NCBI RefSeq assembly: GCF_007655135.1
Contig: NC_045127.1
Coordinates: 23,044,199-23,108,198, forward strand
Direction of reading: 5' to 3'
Length of the DNA: 64,000 nucleotides
Origin: Punica granatum
Taxonomy: Eukaryota > Streptophyta > Magnoliopsida > Myrtales > Lythraceae
Each line of letters starts with the position of its first letter. The first letter of the stretch is position 1. The notes beneath the pieces are model-generated. The model was not told the origin of the DNA. It saw only the letters and a program-made list of their open reading frames with translations, and ran no database searches. Positions 1-11,652 of this stretch are shown piece after piece. The translations under genes were made by a program, and so were the position numbers.

Positions 1-2113
1 GGACGTAAGTCGTGGGGTCCCATGGTCTAACCATGGCTTGAACGTCTCCCCTACCTCGATCCTAGTCCTTTCCCCTCATGGCACAGACATTATACGGATA
101 TATGAGTGGGACATAACGGACGTGCATGCATGGAAATGCATGGAAAGCATGGATCCGAAGAAAAACGTGAACTTTCAAGCATTCGGCACCTTTAGAACGT
201 GTGAACACTCATACAAGCAAGAATTCGAGGATCCTAGTTTATCTAAGTTGTAGGGGATGTTACCTAGCCTCGTTGCACGAGGAGAAGAGTCGGGGAAGCG
301 GCCGTGAGAGTCACTAGACTCGGCTGGAAGCTACGGACAGTGAGCGACCCGGGTGAGGCGCAGCCGCGGCAGTCTCGGGAAAATGGCTCGGCACGCTCGC
401 TCCGACCACGGCACGGTGCAAGGTCGGGTTCGTTGGACACCTAAGAGGCGGACCTAAACGAGCACGGGCAGACTCGAGCGTGCCAAGGCCTGAACAAACC
501 CGAAAATGTGAGAGAAAACTCGGTAAAAATGAGGAAAACCCGGTTTGAGAGAAATGGGTGAATGGCGGTTGTGCACGGTTGATCGGCCCTCGGACCTTGA
601 CCACCTCTTCACAGGGGAGGGTGAGGGTTGTGAGGAACCCTTTGAACGTGATGGCACGACTCTTCGAAGTCGTGGGAAGAAATGGCACGTCGAGGAAGTG
701 TCCGGTGCGCGCGGGTATGCTCTAGGGACCCGATTATGTTTTCGGCTAGAACGGGGTATTAGGGACCTCAAATCGAAAATCCAAGCCCGGAAATGGACTT
801 AGGAGGTGGGAAATATGTGGGCTAGGAAGTTTGGTGATATTTGGCTTAAGTCGGGTCGGGTGGTTACCGGAATACCGGGTGGTTTTCCGGCGGTTTTGGC
901 CGGTTTCGACCTTGGCACGGGCTGAACGAAGGTGGGGGAGAGGGCTGGAGCTTGAGAGGGTTCTAGAGAGAAATTGGCTTGAGAGAGAGTGAGAATGAAG
1001 AAGTGATTAAGGTTAATGATCAATGGGAACTTATAAGGGGCCCTAACAATTCGGTTAAGGAACGTTAATCGCGGTTAGGGGGCCTAAAGTGGGCTGCCGA
1101 AATTCCCAAAGAGGATTAGGATGGGGAAAATGTCATGTGGAGTGTAGGGGAAGGCAAAGGGGAGTGATGGGTGTGATGGATGGGTGATGGGAGGTAATAG
1201 ATGTGAGAGGAAGTGATGGGTGTAAGAGCAAAATTTGAATTTTGTGGAGGGGAGTGCTTGGAGCCGCCGGCCATGGGGGGGTTGAGCTGCGGCTTGGGCT
1301 GTCAATTCGGAGCCGAGGGTTGAGCCGTGGCTTGGGGTTGAGCCGCGGCTTGACGGCTTGGCTTGGTTGAGCTGTGGGTCCCATTTGATTGAGAGAAAAG
1401 CCGGAAAATACTTGGGACTTGATTGAGCGCGCGTCCGATCTCCGACGTCCAATTAATTTATGGATTTGGAATGCTTGAATGACGAGGATTTGAATGAGCC
1501 TAATATCGCCATGCGTCGTGTGGACGGACGTTCGGGCGACTCGGCGCCTTGGGAGTTGGTTTTGCCATGTCTGGACGTTCGGAGTGGAGTTTAGCGTCCC
1601 TCGATCCCCGATTGTTCTTTGTGCATGCCTGCATTCGTTTTGGCGATCCTTTTGCCCCGCGGGGGATCGTTGGCCCGTCGTCCTCGGTCGGAGACCGTTG
1701 GCCCGGGAGGACCTAGAGACTTTGACCGGGATTTTCTCAGTGTGCCCTGAATGCCTTGAGATGCTTGGGGATTATTGTGAGGTACTCAGAGATCGTTGTG
1801 GTCTCTGCTTTCCGTGGAAGTACCCGAAGGCTAGCCGGGAGGCGTTCGCGACCACTGAAACGTACTTCGGGAGACCGAGCCGAGTTCCAGAAGGTTGTCT
1901 GAAGCTTGTTCCCCGGCCCTGGTGGTCCCTGGGCGCCTGTAAGTTCCTCCGACTGCTCTCTTCGACTTTTCTCAGTGAACCGTGCTCTTCACCTATTGCT
2001 CATGACCCCGTGCCCGCCTATTTGCCTCTGATTGCCGGGTGATGAATAGTGTCCCGGGCCTCGGCCGGAAATCCTCGTGTGGGAAGCCGGCGGGCCAAAA
2101 TGGGGTGCTGACA
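1..2113 (-). repeat. 3' LTR (partial) of the Ogre-like element
   Basis: In element orientation this LTR starts at 2113 with TGTCAGCACCCC and runs off the window at position 1. It matches 16801-18913 base for base without indels. Only the first 2113 bp of an expected 4.8 kb are present. ORFs of up to 182 codons inside it (for example 1494-2042) occur in both LTRs simply because the LTRs are duplicates; none resembles a known protein. The right-hand copy ends in TGATA instead of TGACA, one of the mismatches. Confidence 0.92.
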
Positions 2114-2131
2114 GCTTGCCCCTCTTTGGTT
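2114..2131 (-). other. polypurine tract (plus-strand primer)
   Basis: Read on the minus strand, AACCAAAGAGGGGCAAGC directly precedes the LTR start TGTCAGCACC. A purine-rich run touching the 3' LTR is where plus-strand DNA synthesis starts in LTR retrotransposons. Its position next to the mapped LTR edge supports the call. Confidence 0.8.
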
Positions 2132-2279
2132 GCGTGCTCGATGAGAGGAGGTAACCAAAGATCATGAGAAGCACCCCTTTTGGTCCCGGCAATCGCTCCC
2201 CGTCGTCACTCTCTGTGGTAGCTCGCCTCTCCTGCCATAAGACAAAAGCCTAATTGAGATTTGGAGGATGTGAAGTGGC

Positions 2280-3325
2280 AGGTGAGGGGCCAAAGCCCGC
2301 AGAAAGCGGTAAAATGGACGCGAAGTCCGGATAGCAGTAAATGCGGACACGAAGTCCGGGGACCCGAAGTCCCTAAAGCAGTAAATGCTAGGCCGAAGCC
2401 CGTGGAAAGCGGTAAATGCGGACACGAAGTCCGGGGACCCGAAGTCCCTAAAGCAGTAAATGCTAGGCCGAAGCCCGTGGAAAGCAGTAAAACTACTAGG
2501 CCGAAGCCCGTGGAAAGCAATAAAGTCACTAGGCCGAAGCCCGAGGAAAGCAGTAAAATGGACGCGAAGTCCATGGACGCGAAGTCCGGAAAGCAGTAAA
2601 GTCACTAGGCCGAAGCCCGAGGAAAGCAGTAAAATGGACGCGAAGTCCGTGGACGCGAAGTCCGAAAAGCGATAAAGTCACTAGGCCGAAGCCCGAGGAA
2701 AACAGTAAAATGGACGCGAAGTCCGGAAAGCAGTAAAGTCACTAGGCCGAAGCCCGAGGAAAGCAGTAAAATGGACGCGAAGTCCGTGGACGCGAAGTCC
2801 GGAAAGCGATAAAGTCACTAGGCTGAAGCCCGAGGAAAGCAGTAAAATGGACGCGAAGTCCGTGGACGCAAAGTCCGGAAAGCGATAAAGTCACTAGGCC
2901 GAAGCCCGAGGAAAGCAGTAAAATGGACGCGAAGTCCGTGGACGCGAAGTCTGTGGACGCAAAGTCCGGAAAGCAGTAAAGTCACTAGGCCGAAGCCCGA
3001 GGAAAGCAGTAAAATGGACGCGAAGTCCGTGGACGCGAAGTCCGGAAAGCAGTAAAGTCACTAGGCCGAAGCCCGAGGAAAGCAGTAAAATGGACGCGAA
3101 ATCCGGAAAGCAGTAAAGTCACTAAGCCGAAGCCCGAGGAAAGCAGTAAAATGGACGCGAAGTCCGTGGACGCGAAGTCCGGAAAGCAGATAAAGTCACT
3201 AGGCCGAAGCCCGAGGAAAGCAGTAAAATGGACACGAAGTTCGTGGACGCGAAGTCCGGAAAGCGATAAAGTCACTAGACCGAAGCCCGAGGAAAGCAGT
3301 AAAATGGACGCGAGCGAGGGGAAGT
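2280..3325 (-). repeat. 3' UTR tandem array of UUCG-type mini-hairpins
   Basis: About 14 imperfect units, mostly 59-91 bp, lie between pol and the 3' LTR. On the minus strand, which is the element's RNA sense, each unit holds one or two copies of GGACUUCGCGUCC and one GGGCUUCGGCCU, separated by ACUGCUUUCC-containing spacers. Every module is a short inverted repeat around a UUCG core. Variants such as GGGACUUCGGGUCCC and GGGCUUUGGCCC change both arms together. Tandem repeats in the 3' UTR are known for Tat/Ogre elements and can seed satellites; the folded-RNA reading is inference. ORFs across the array merely translate the repeat. Confidence 0.88.
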
Positions 3326-4332
3326 AAGGGCGGGAAAGGATGCTAAGCGGTTCGTCGGGGACGTCGGCAGAGGCAGATTGTCCAGTTCCAAGTCGAGCTT
3401 GTCATTTGTCGTTTCCTTGAGTCAGGGTCAAAAGGGTTCCTTATCATGCCCCTCATTTGGTTCGGTGCCCCGATCTGCCGCACAAGCCAAACGCGTGTTC
3501 GTCAAGAAGGAGATGCCTCTTGGGATTCCCGATCACACCTATGCATGGAAATAAAGGAACCTACAAAGGGCGTCAATTGCACTTAACCGGCGAGACAGGC
3601 ATACGTAAGAGGAATCTATGTAAAAATGTGTCTGGGATTTGATATCGGTGACCATTGTAGGGTAGTCGTGTCCCTGTCGGAGAATGGCTTTTCTGAAACG
3701 GGTGACCCGTAGAACATGTGCGTAAAGGTAAAAGGATGGATCTTATGGAATCCTCCAAGTCAAGGATACGTTGATTCGACCCCCATTTCGAAGTGGGCCT
3801 CGAACTTGGAGAGTTGAAGAGAGTTTGCTTGCGTCGGGGAGTGCCGAACCACTACTCGGTGTAGCTTCACAAGGAATGTGTCGCTTTTCTTTCATGGTCG
3901 AGCCGACATTGTCCCCTAACTTTTGCCTAGGTCGCGGGATGCGTGACGGCCTAGCGGGGTATTTTATTTAACTTCTCTCACATGAATGCTCACCTTTTGC
4001 TACGATTCCCCATGTTTGGGTGGGATCGTACCCCTCGGATCCTCTAACTTTTGCCTAGGCCGCCTCAAAGAGGTTTTCGACCTAGCGAGGGAGTGATTTG
4101 TGCTCTCCTTTTGCCGCGACCCCCCTTTGCGGGTTTTTAAGTCGTGCCACTCGTTCCCTAGTTTTTGCCTAGGCCGCCTCAAAGAGGTTTTCGACCTAGC
4201 GGGAAAATTTATTTTTCTCTCAAGAAAGCTTAGTGTTGGACAGATTATGGGAATTGAAGCTCGTCCACAGAAATAGAAATGTCTTACAATGAAAGGGGCA
4301 CGGAGCCCGGAGAATAAAGAATATACAAGTGT
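3326..4332 (-). other. Ogre-like 3' untranslated region between pol and hairpin array
   Basis: No coding sequence is visible here. Near 3914, 4041 and 4154 a motif reading TTTTGCCTAGGCCGCCTC recurs and continues to a short GAGG/CCTC inverted repeat and a CCTAG end, giving three diverged copies of an imperfect hairpin. The same motif set recurs at about 35340-35560 in the second Ogre-like copy, so it belongs to the family and not only to this insertion. Confidence 0.65.
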
Positions 4333-5531
4333 TCACGGATAATACTTCTTAATGGCGTCAGCGTTGACGGGAAGGGCATTTTCAGTGCCGTCCATGTCGC
4401 TCAAGACGACCGCTCCTCCGAATTAACCTCTTTGACGACGAAGGGGCCATCGTATTTGTACGAGAACTTCCCTCGAGAGTCCGGCGTGACGTGTAGGACT
4501 TTCCTCAAAACGAGGTCGCCGGGGTTGAAATCGCGGTGGCGGACTCTTGCGTTGAAGGCTCGAGCCATTCTTTGTTGATAGCACTGTCCGTGACATAGCG
4601 CTTTTAGCCTCTTCTCATCAATGAAATTTAACTGTTCGTACCGCTGCTTTGCCCATTCCGCTTCTTCAAGCTCGGCCTTGGCAAGAATCCTCATGGAAGG
4701 GATCTCCACTTCGATTGGGAGGACGGCCTCCATGCCATAGACTAGCGAGTACGGGGTTGCCCCTGTTGAGGTCCGTATGGATGTACGGTACGCCAAGAGT
4801 GCATAGGGGAGCATCTCGTGCCAATCCTTATAGTTCACCGTCATTTTTTCGATGATCTTTTTGATGTTCTTATTCGCCGCTTCCACCGCACCGTTCATTT
4901 GGGGACGGTACGGGGTGGAATTGCGGTGTCGGATTTTGAATTGTGCACAAAGCTCATCGATGACCTTGTTGTTCAGGTTCTTGGCGTTGTCTGTGATGAT
5001 TGTCGCAGGGACCTCGTATCGGGCTATGACGTCGCGTCTGAGAAAACAGGCCACGGCTTTTGCGGTGACTGACGCAAGAGTGACGGCTTCGATCCATTTG
5101 GTGAAGTAGTCGATCGCCACCAAAATGAACATATGTCCGTTAGACGCTTTAGGGTTGATCGGGCCAATCACATCCATGCCCCACATTGAAAAAGGCCATG
5201 GCGCCGTCATGGGGCGCAGTTCGTTGGGCGGCGCTTTGATTTGATCGGCGTAAACCTGACATCGGTGGCAATGTCTAACATGCTTCACACAATCAGTCTG
5301 CATGGTGGACCAATAATAACCCAAGCGCATGATCTTCTTAGCAAGCATGAGGCCGTTCATGTGAGGCCCACAGTTTCCCCCGTGCACTTCCTCCATGAGA
5401 CGTCACGATTCGTGCTCGTCAATGCACCGGAGGAGTGTGGAGTCGAAGGAGCGGCGGTAGAGTATCTCGCCGCTCAAGAAGTAGTGTATCGCGAGGCGTC
5501 TGAGAGTCTTCCGATCGCGGCGGTCGGCGAA
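4333..5531 (-). pseudogene. integrase part of Ogre-like pol, frameshifted
   Basis: This encodes the integrase that would insert the cDNA copy. Visible are a zinc-binding segment (histidines near HGG and a CHRC pair), the D-D-E core with MDVIG, TDNAKN and VEAANKN, and a C-terminal DNA-binding part with PGDLVLRKVLH and KYDGPF. The natural end lies near 4333, after a KKYYP tail that can be read in another frame. Lesions: a frameshift in a run of five G on the plus strand (5533-5537) separates it from the RNase H part, an in-frame TGA lies at 5403-5405, and another frameshift near 4424 puts the longest open frame out of register so that it stops at 4401. The homologous fragment at 35788 keeps the expected tail frame, which confirms the last shift. 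Core residues are intact, so decay looks recent. Confidence 0.92.
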
Positions 5532-7772
5532 TGGGGGTATTGGCCGGTTCGCAGAAGGTTCTTGATGTCTTCGTACCACGGCTTTGCCTCGGAAGCTTCG
5601 ATTGAGTTGCAGTGTGCCAGTCCTTCGGTTATCTCAATCTCGAGGGGCTCAATAAGGTTCTCCCTCGTGATGCTCACCATGGAGGCGAGCGTTGCAAGCG
5701 CGTCCGCGAATTGATTTGTCATGCGCGGAGTATAGGTGAACGAGATGTCCTCGAAGTTCTCGGTTAACTTCTCGAGGTACTCGTGATACGGCACCCGCTT
5801 TGCGTCCTTTGTCTTCCATTGCCCCAATGTCTGGAAGATAGTGAGCATGGAGTCACCGAATACTTCGGGCTCTTTTACCTTGAAATCAATAGCTGCTTGT
5901 AGGCCGAGAATACATGCCTCGTACTCAGCCACATTATTGGTGCACGGAAAGTCGATCTTTGCCGCTACCGGGTAATAGCGCCCGTCCGGGGATATTAGTA
6001 CCGCGCTGATGCCTGATCCCATGGAATTGACAGCACCGTCGAAATACATCTTCCATCCCGGTTTCTCTCTCTCGTCGTCTACTTGGAGAATCCCCTCATC
6101 CGGGAAGTCGAGATTAATCGGTGCGTGGTCTTCAATTGGGAATTCTGCCAGGTGATCCGCAATCGCTTGCCCCTTGACCGAAGTGCGGGACACGTACTCG
6201 ATATCGTATTCCGTCAATTGACAACGCCATTTGGCGAGGTTCCGCGTGGAAGAGGGACTGTCGAGTAAGTACTTCAAGGGGTCTGCCTTTGACAGCAAGC
6301 GGACCGTGTGATAAAGCGTGTATTGTCGGAGCCTTTGCATGACCCACACCAATGCGCAGCACATCTTCTCGATTTCCGGATAATTGGACTCTCCATCGGT
6401 GAACTTTTTGCTCAGATAGTAGATCTTGCGCTCCGTGTGCGTGGACTCCTCCTCCTGTCCCAGCATGCATCCTAATGATTGGCGGCGCACCGTTAGGTAA
6501 AGTACGAGGGGACGGCCCGGTGTAGGCGGGACCAATACAGGCGGTTGGACCAGGTACGCCTTGATGGTGTCGAAGGCCTTCTGACATTCTTCGTCCCATT
6601 CAATCGCCGCGTTCTTGCGGAGCAAGAGAAAGAGTGGTTGGCATTTGTCAGTCAGGTTCGCAATGAATCGCGCGATGTAATTCAGCCGCCCCAAGAAGCC
6701 TCGTACTTCGCGGACCGAAGATGGCGGAGGAAGCTCCTTGATCGCCTTGACTTTATCGGGATCTACTTCGATGCCGCGCTCGCTGACCACGAATCCTAGT
6801 AATTTTGCCGATCGAGCGCCGAACGTGCATTTCGCTGGATTAAGCCGAAGCTTGTACTCCTTTAAACGATCGAAGAGACGCTTCAGATTAACGAGGTGGT
6901 CCTCTCCTTCTTTGGACTTGGCAATCATGTCGTCGACGTAGACCTCGACTTCCTTGTGCATCATGTCGTGGAATAACGTGACCATGGCCCTCTGATAAGT
7001 TGCTCCGGCGTTCTTGAGGCCGAAAGGCATGACGCGGTAACAAAAGGTTCCTCACATGGTAGTGAACGTCGTCTTGATCTTGTCTTCCTCGGCCATCCGG
7101 ATTTGGTTGTATCCGGAGAAGCCGTCCATGAAAGAAAACTGGGCGTGGCGCGCCGTGTTATCGACTAGTATGTCGATGTGGGGCAAGGGAAAATTGTCCT
7201 TGGGGCTGGCCTTATTGAGGTCTCGATAGTCGACGCAGACTCGAACCCTTCCATCTTTCTTCTCCACCGGCACGATGTTTGCCACCCATTCGGAATAGTT
7301 GCAAACCTCGAGAAAGCCTGCGTTGATCTGCTTGACAACCTCTTCCTTGATGCGGAGAAGGAGGCTTGCCCGTTGTCGTCGCAATTGTTGCCGCTTGGGG
7401 GGGAATTTTTCCGTGTCTAGCAGAAGGAAGTGCTTTACTATCGACAGGTCTAACCCCGGCATGTCGGCGTAGGACCAGGCGAAAACTTCTTGATACCTTG
7501 TCAGGAAGTCGATCATTCGGACCCGTTGTGTTGGGTCGAGACTTGTACCGATCTTTAGGATGCGGGGCTCCTCTTGAGTACCCACGTTGATCTCTTCTGT
7601 TGGCTCGAGCGAGGTGAGTTGGCGATCCTCGAGGCGGCGCAAACTCTCTTCTATCTCAGGCACTAGACTGTCTTCGTCGAGCCCCTCCCCGAAGTATACG
7701 GGTCCGGGCTCTCCGAGACATTCTTCGGGTGGGTTCGAATCAACGCGTTGAGGATTTGGATTCGAGTGAAGC
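5532..7772 (-). pseudogene. reverse transcriptase, RNase H and second RNase H of Ogre-like pol
   Basis: The frame opens at 7772, just after a probable splice acceptor. RT motifs include CVDYRDLNKASPKDNFPLPH, the YVDDM catalytic box and FLGRLNYIARFI. The RT-linked RNase H follows (KAFDTIK, LSKKFTDGESNYPEIEKM). A second RNase H with MYFDGAVNSMGSG, NNVAEYEACILG, GDSML and NQFADALATLASM follows; this additional archaeal-like RNase H marks Tat elements. One in-frame TGA at 7052-7054 replaces a position that is normally tryptophan before the MPFGLKNAGATYQR segment. The frame is otherwise open to the G-run frameshift at 5533-5537. Both YVDD and RNase H acidic residues are kept. Confidence 0.94.
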
Positions 7773-7990
7773 CTGGAGAATTTGAAGGAATCGTCTTAGA
7801 AGGAAAATTTAGGATGACATGAATAAAAGAGCAAGGAAGGGAGAGTGGAATAGACAAGGATTCAAAAAATGCATATAGGGAATTCATTAATAGTATGGAT
7901 CATGGAGCCATAACAGAGTTCCCCCTTCCGTCGTGTGGCCTATGGCTACGCCGACACGCGGGACACATCTCATACATAGATAAGTCTTAC
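7773..7990 (-). other. probable retrotransposon intron between gag-pro and pol
   Basis: On the minus strand, GT followed by AAGA starts at 7990 and overlaps the gag-pro stop codon, and a pyrimidine-rich TTCAAATTCTCCAG ends at 7773. Removing these 218 bp joins the codon left open by gag-pro (two bases) to one base at 7772 and places pol exactly in frame. The stretch between has stop codons in the pol frame. Ogre elements are known to splice an intron at this place so that only spliced RNA gives Gag-Pro-Pol. The splice sites are seen; splicing itself is inferred. Confidence 0.75.
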
Positions 7991-10900
7991 ACATCGGCGA
8001 TCACAGCCGAATAGCGCAAGACTGAGGTCCAGTTGTTAAGCTCCTCATCTTCCTGCGCCGGGCGGATGTGAACCCCTGAAGGAATCTCCTCGGTGACGGC
8101 ATACACGGTTAGCAAGGTGTCAGTCGCGTCGTCGAAGTCCGAGGAAGGGCCGTCAGAGGTGCTCCCGATGATGAGTGGAGGCCCGGGGAAGAAATGTGAT
8201 AGCGGGGGGACTGGAATGCCCCTGTAGAGCCTACCATAGTGCGTGGCGAGGCGGTGGAGGTGATTGCCCCGGCGGGCCTCAATAATTTCATGGCAGGAGG
8301 GGCGAAAGCCAAGTCCCCTCCTATGCTTGTACGCTTCAACTTCAATGGGGCGATTGATTCCTTGCCCGCGGGCCCCAAGGCCTGTGCCGGGAATGTAATT
8401 ATGGCGCATAAGGACCTTCCCTATCATGCGGTCGGCGCTGGAGGGTCTGACCTCTCCGTAATCCCGGATAACGGAGATAGTCTCAAAGGAGTGGAAAGGC
8501 AGGTTTTCGTCGTCCCCGACACTGATGTAGGGAACGGCCGTCTCCTTATAGATGGCGTAATCCTCCTCACCCTTAACCGTGATGATCTTCTCCTCGACGA
8601 TGAATTTCACCCTCTGATGCAGTGAGGACGGGATAGCGCCGGCCGAGTGGATCCAGGGCCTTCCAAGGAGTAGGCTGAAGGCGTTCGGGATATCCAATAC
8701 CAAGAATGTGACGCTGAAGGAGCATGAGCCGATATCTATGAGGAGATCGATTTCACCGTTCACCTCTCTCCTCGAACCATCAAAGGCTCGGACCGCTGTT
8801 TTGCTAGGGCGGATGCGGTTGAGATCCACATTCATCTGCTTCAAAGTGGTCACCGGGCATACGTTGAGCGCGGAACCGTTGTCGATCATGACCCGGCCCA
8901 CGATATGGTTGTTGCACTTGCAAACGATGTGCAGTGCCCGGAAATGCGCGCATCCTTCAGAGGGGAGCTCATCGTCCGAAAACGAGATGGTGTTGGAGAA
9001 AATAGAGTTGATGGTTTCCTCTATCCGGTCCGGGGGCGTCCCTTTGGGGACTTGCGCAGCCGTCAGGACCTGCATGAGGGCCTCCCTGTGAGGTTCCGAG
9101 TTGAGTAGGAGGGCAAGCAACGAGATGTGGGCCGGAGATTTGGCCATCTGCTCTATCACCTTATACTCACTTGCTTTGATGACCTTCATGAAGGCTTCGG
9201 CCTCCTCTTCTGTCACCTTCTTGGACAGAGTAAGTAGGGTCCTAGACCTCATCTCCTCTTCAGTAGCGAGCGCCTTCCCTTTGTCGGTGGTCACCGGGTT
9301 CTCGTATAGCCGTCCCGAGTGGGTTATGCCCATGACGCCGAATTGTTGCTCGAGACTCCCGACACCCCCTTCATAGGTCCGGGGGACCTTATCGTCCGAG
9401 TATGGCTCTCGGGCGGGAATATCTATGACGAGCGGGGCATGGGGCGCGTCTACCCCGGCGAACCCGACTGCGGCTTCCGCGGGTACGTATTCGATCACGA
9501 AGGGGGAGGAACAACTTGGCTCGCCTTTGCCCTCTCCCGATGCGCATATAGTGATCATATTGATAGAGGGCCCCGGAGCCGGTCCATGGTCGGGGAGAGG
9601 ATTAGCCTGTACGTTCGGAGGCTTTACAGCATTGAATACGAGCTCTTTCGCATCGATCATCTCTTGGATCCTCTCCCTCAATCTCCAACAAGTGTCCAGG
9701 GTATGCCCCGGTGCCCCCCGATGATATTCGCACTGCTTGCTTTGATCTTGAATGGTTGGATCGAAGCTCGGGCCGGGCGCTATTGTTCCGACCTTCTCGC
9801 GAATTTGCCGGTAGATGTGGGAAGGCGGAACCGGTAGGGTCGGGTATTGTCGGCGGGGTCGCGATGGTGCTGCACCGCCCTGTTGACTTTGCGGGGTCGA
9901 GACTCGTTGCGTCGGCTGAGAGGCTTTAGGAGCTGGGGGTTGGTATTGAGGGGCTTGGGACAGAGTAGGAGCATAATGGTGGACGACTGGTGACGGCGCC
10001 GCAGATAGGGGTGGAGGCGGCGGCGTGGAATAGTAGATCGGTTGGGTAGGGGGTTGAGGTCGATATTGAGGCGCGTGTGGGGCGAAGGAGGAAGCTACGG
10101 GAGGTGCGGCCGTGAAATTCACTAAGTATTGCTGGGGCGCCTGATGTGCCGTATGGACGGTGTTTACCAAGACTTCCTTCGCCCTCCTCCCGCCGGAAGA
10201 CGACGGTGCCATGGAGACCTTCTTTGATGACTCTTCCCCTTTGTTGGTGGGGTCCTCCATCCTTCCGAGCTTGATGCCCAAATCAAGCTTTTTCCCGGCC
10301 TCGATGAGATCGGAGAATGAGGAGGTGTGCGCCAACAAATGCGAATAATATACCCCTCTCAGCGTAGAGTGGAACAGCTGAATCTGTTGTGCTTCGCTAA
10401 TCGGGGGGATGTGCTTCGCCGCTTGGCTGCGCCATTTGGTGGCGTATTCCTCGAACCTTTGGCCTTTCGCCATCTCTTTGGTGCTTAACTCCAGGAGGGT
10501 GGGAGGTGCTTCCGCGCAGTATCGATATTGATCGGTGAACTTCCGAGATAGGTCTTCCCACGTCGGAATGTCTTCGGCCGTCAGTGACATGAACCAATCG
10601 AGGGCCGATCCCGACAGGCTATCTTGGAAGGAGTGAATGACAAACTCCTCGTACTCCCAGTATTGCAGCATCTTTCCTCGGTGGTGGCGGAGATGGTGGC
10701 GCGGATCCGTCGTGCCCTCATAAGTCTTGAACTCTGGGATCTTGAACTTTGGGGGCAGCCGCATAGTCGGGAATAGGCTGCAGTCGCCATAGCATGCGTC
10801 GGGACGAACATCGTTCGCCTGCAGGGCCCGTATCGTTTCCTCCATTCGCTTCAGCCTACGCTCCTGTTCGGCGTCGGCCTCGGGGAAGAAGTTCGTCGGT

Positions 10901-11652
10901 GAGGCGAATTGGGCCGCATTGGTCGGTGTGCCCGATTCGTGGAAGGTGGTGTTTATGGGAGGCGGTGCCTGGTAGGAGAGGCCGGCGTGAGGCTGCAGAG
11001 TCGGATAGGGAGGAAGCTCCGTGGCTTGAGGATGAGTTGGAGCAGGTGCGGTGGTTGCCGGGAAAACCGTCGGCGGAGGCGCCGTGTAGATCATAGCCGG
11101 AGCCGGTATGGGAGCAGGTGGAGGTGCAGACAGGGTGTTCTCCGCGGATAGGAAGGCAGCCGGTGGAAGAGGGACTACTGAAGGGGCCGGCGGTGGCGGA
11201 AATTGACTTGTGAAGGGATGGACCGTGGACGCATACAGCGTTGGTGGTGCGGGAGCTTCAACGTTCTCCGGGGCTTGGATCGGTGGAGCTCACGGGGTTG
11301 GATCGACTGTTGGTCCCGGTCCCGGGGGAGGAGTAGAACTCGAGGAGGCCCGGTTAGGTCCTCTGAGCAAGGCGAGCAGCTCCGCCATATTAGTGGCCAT
11401 TTGGTTGACCGTGCCCTCGAGAGCCGCAATGCGGGCTTGGTCATTGGTGGCGGCGGATGTTGGTGAGGCCGGTGGGAGAGGTGCCCCTGAAGGTGCCGGG
11501 GGCGGGAGATGCGTCGGAAGGGCGCCGGAGTATGCCGGAAGTACGCCTGCAGGAGTAAGAGGTGGCAGAGCGTGTGTCTGCGGTGGTTGAGAGAGGGTCG
11601 GGACCAAAGGGTTGACTTCTTCGAAAATATCGACGTGATCTCCTTCCGCCAT
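7987..11652 (-). pseudogene. gag-protease polyprotein with G-patch, one nonsense codon
   Basis: The ATG at 11652 (MAEGDHVDIFEEV) is preferred because upstream codons look like non-coding leader. The 1222-codon frame has one TGA, at codon 121 (11290-11292). A proline-rich N-terminus is followed by the gag core around residues 296-466 (KFKIPEFKTYEG, WFMSL, WEDLSRKFTDQYR), a CCHC-like knuckle near 641-656 (CEYHRGAPGHTLDTC), and a retropepsin near 907-1030 with the active site MIDNGSALN. The DNG form, in place of DTG or DSG, is common in Tat proteases. A G-patch follows near 1076-1116 (YIPGTGLGARGQG, GLGF). The frame ends in a splice donor that overlaps the stop. Gag forms the particle and the protease processes the polyprotein. 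Confidence 0.93.

Noticed and set aside
1494..2042. 182-codon ORF present twice (also 18294-18842)
   Set aside because: It is repeated because both places are LTRs of one element. There is no recognised domain, and a conserved length is expected at 2.6% divergence.
2162..2675. Repetitive proteins encoded on both strands (LRPSDF and VESGK types)
   Set aside because: They translate the tandem hairpin array; the unit lengths are variable and not always multiples of three.
2280..3325. CRISPR-like repeat array
   Set aside because: It is in a plant retrotransposon UTR. The 'spacers' are themselves repeated and there are no cas genes.
4649..6941. Plus-strand ORFs opposite pol (for example 5241-5714 and 6545-6799)
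   Set aside because: Shadows of the pol coding frame on the other strand; no known motifs.
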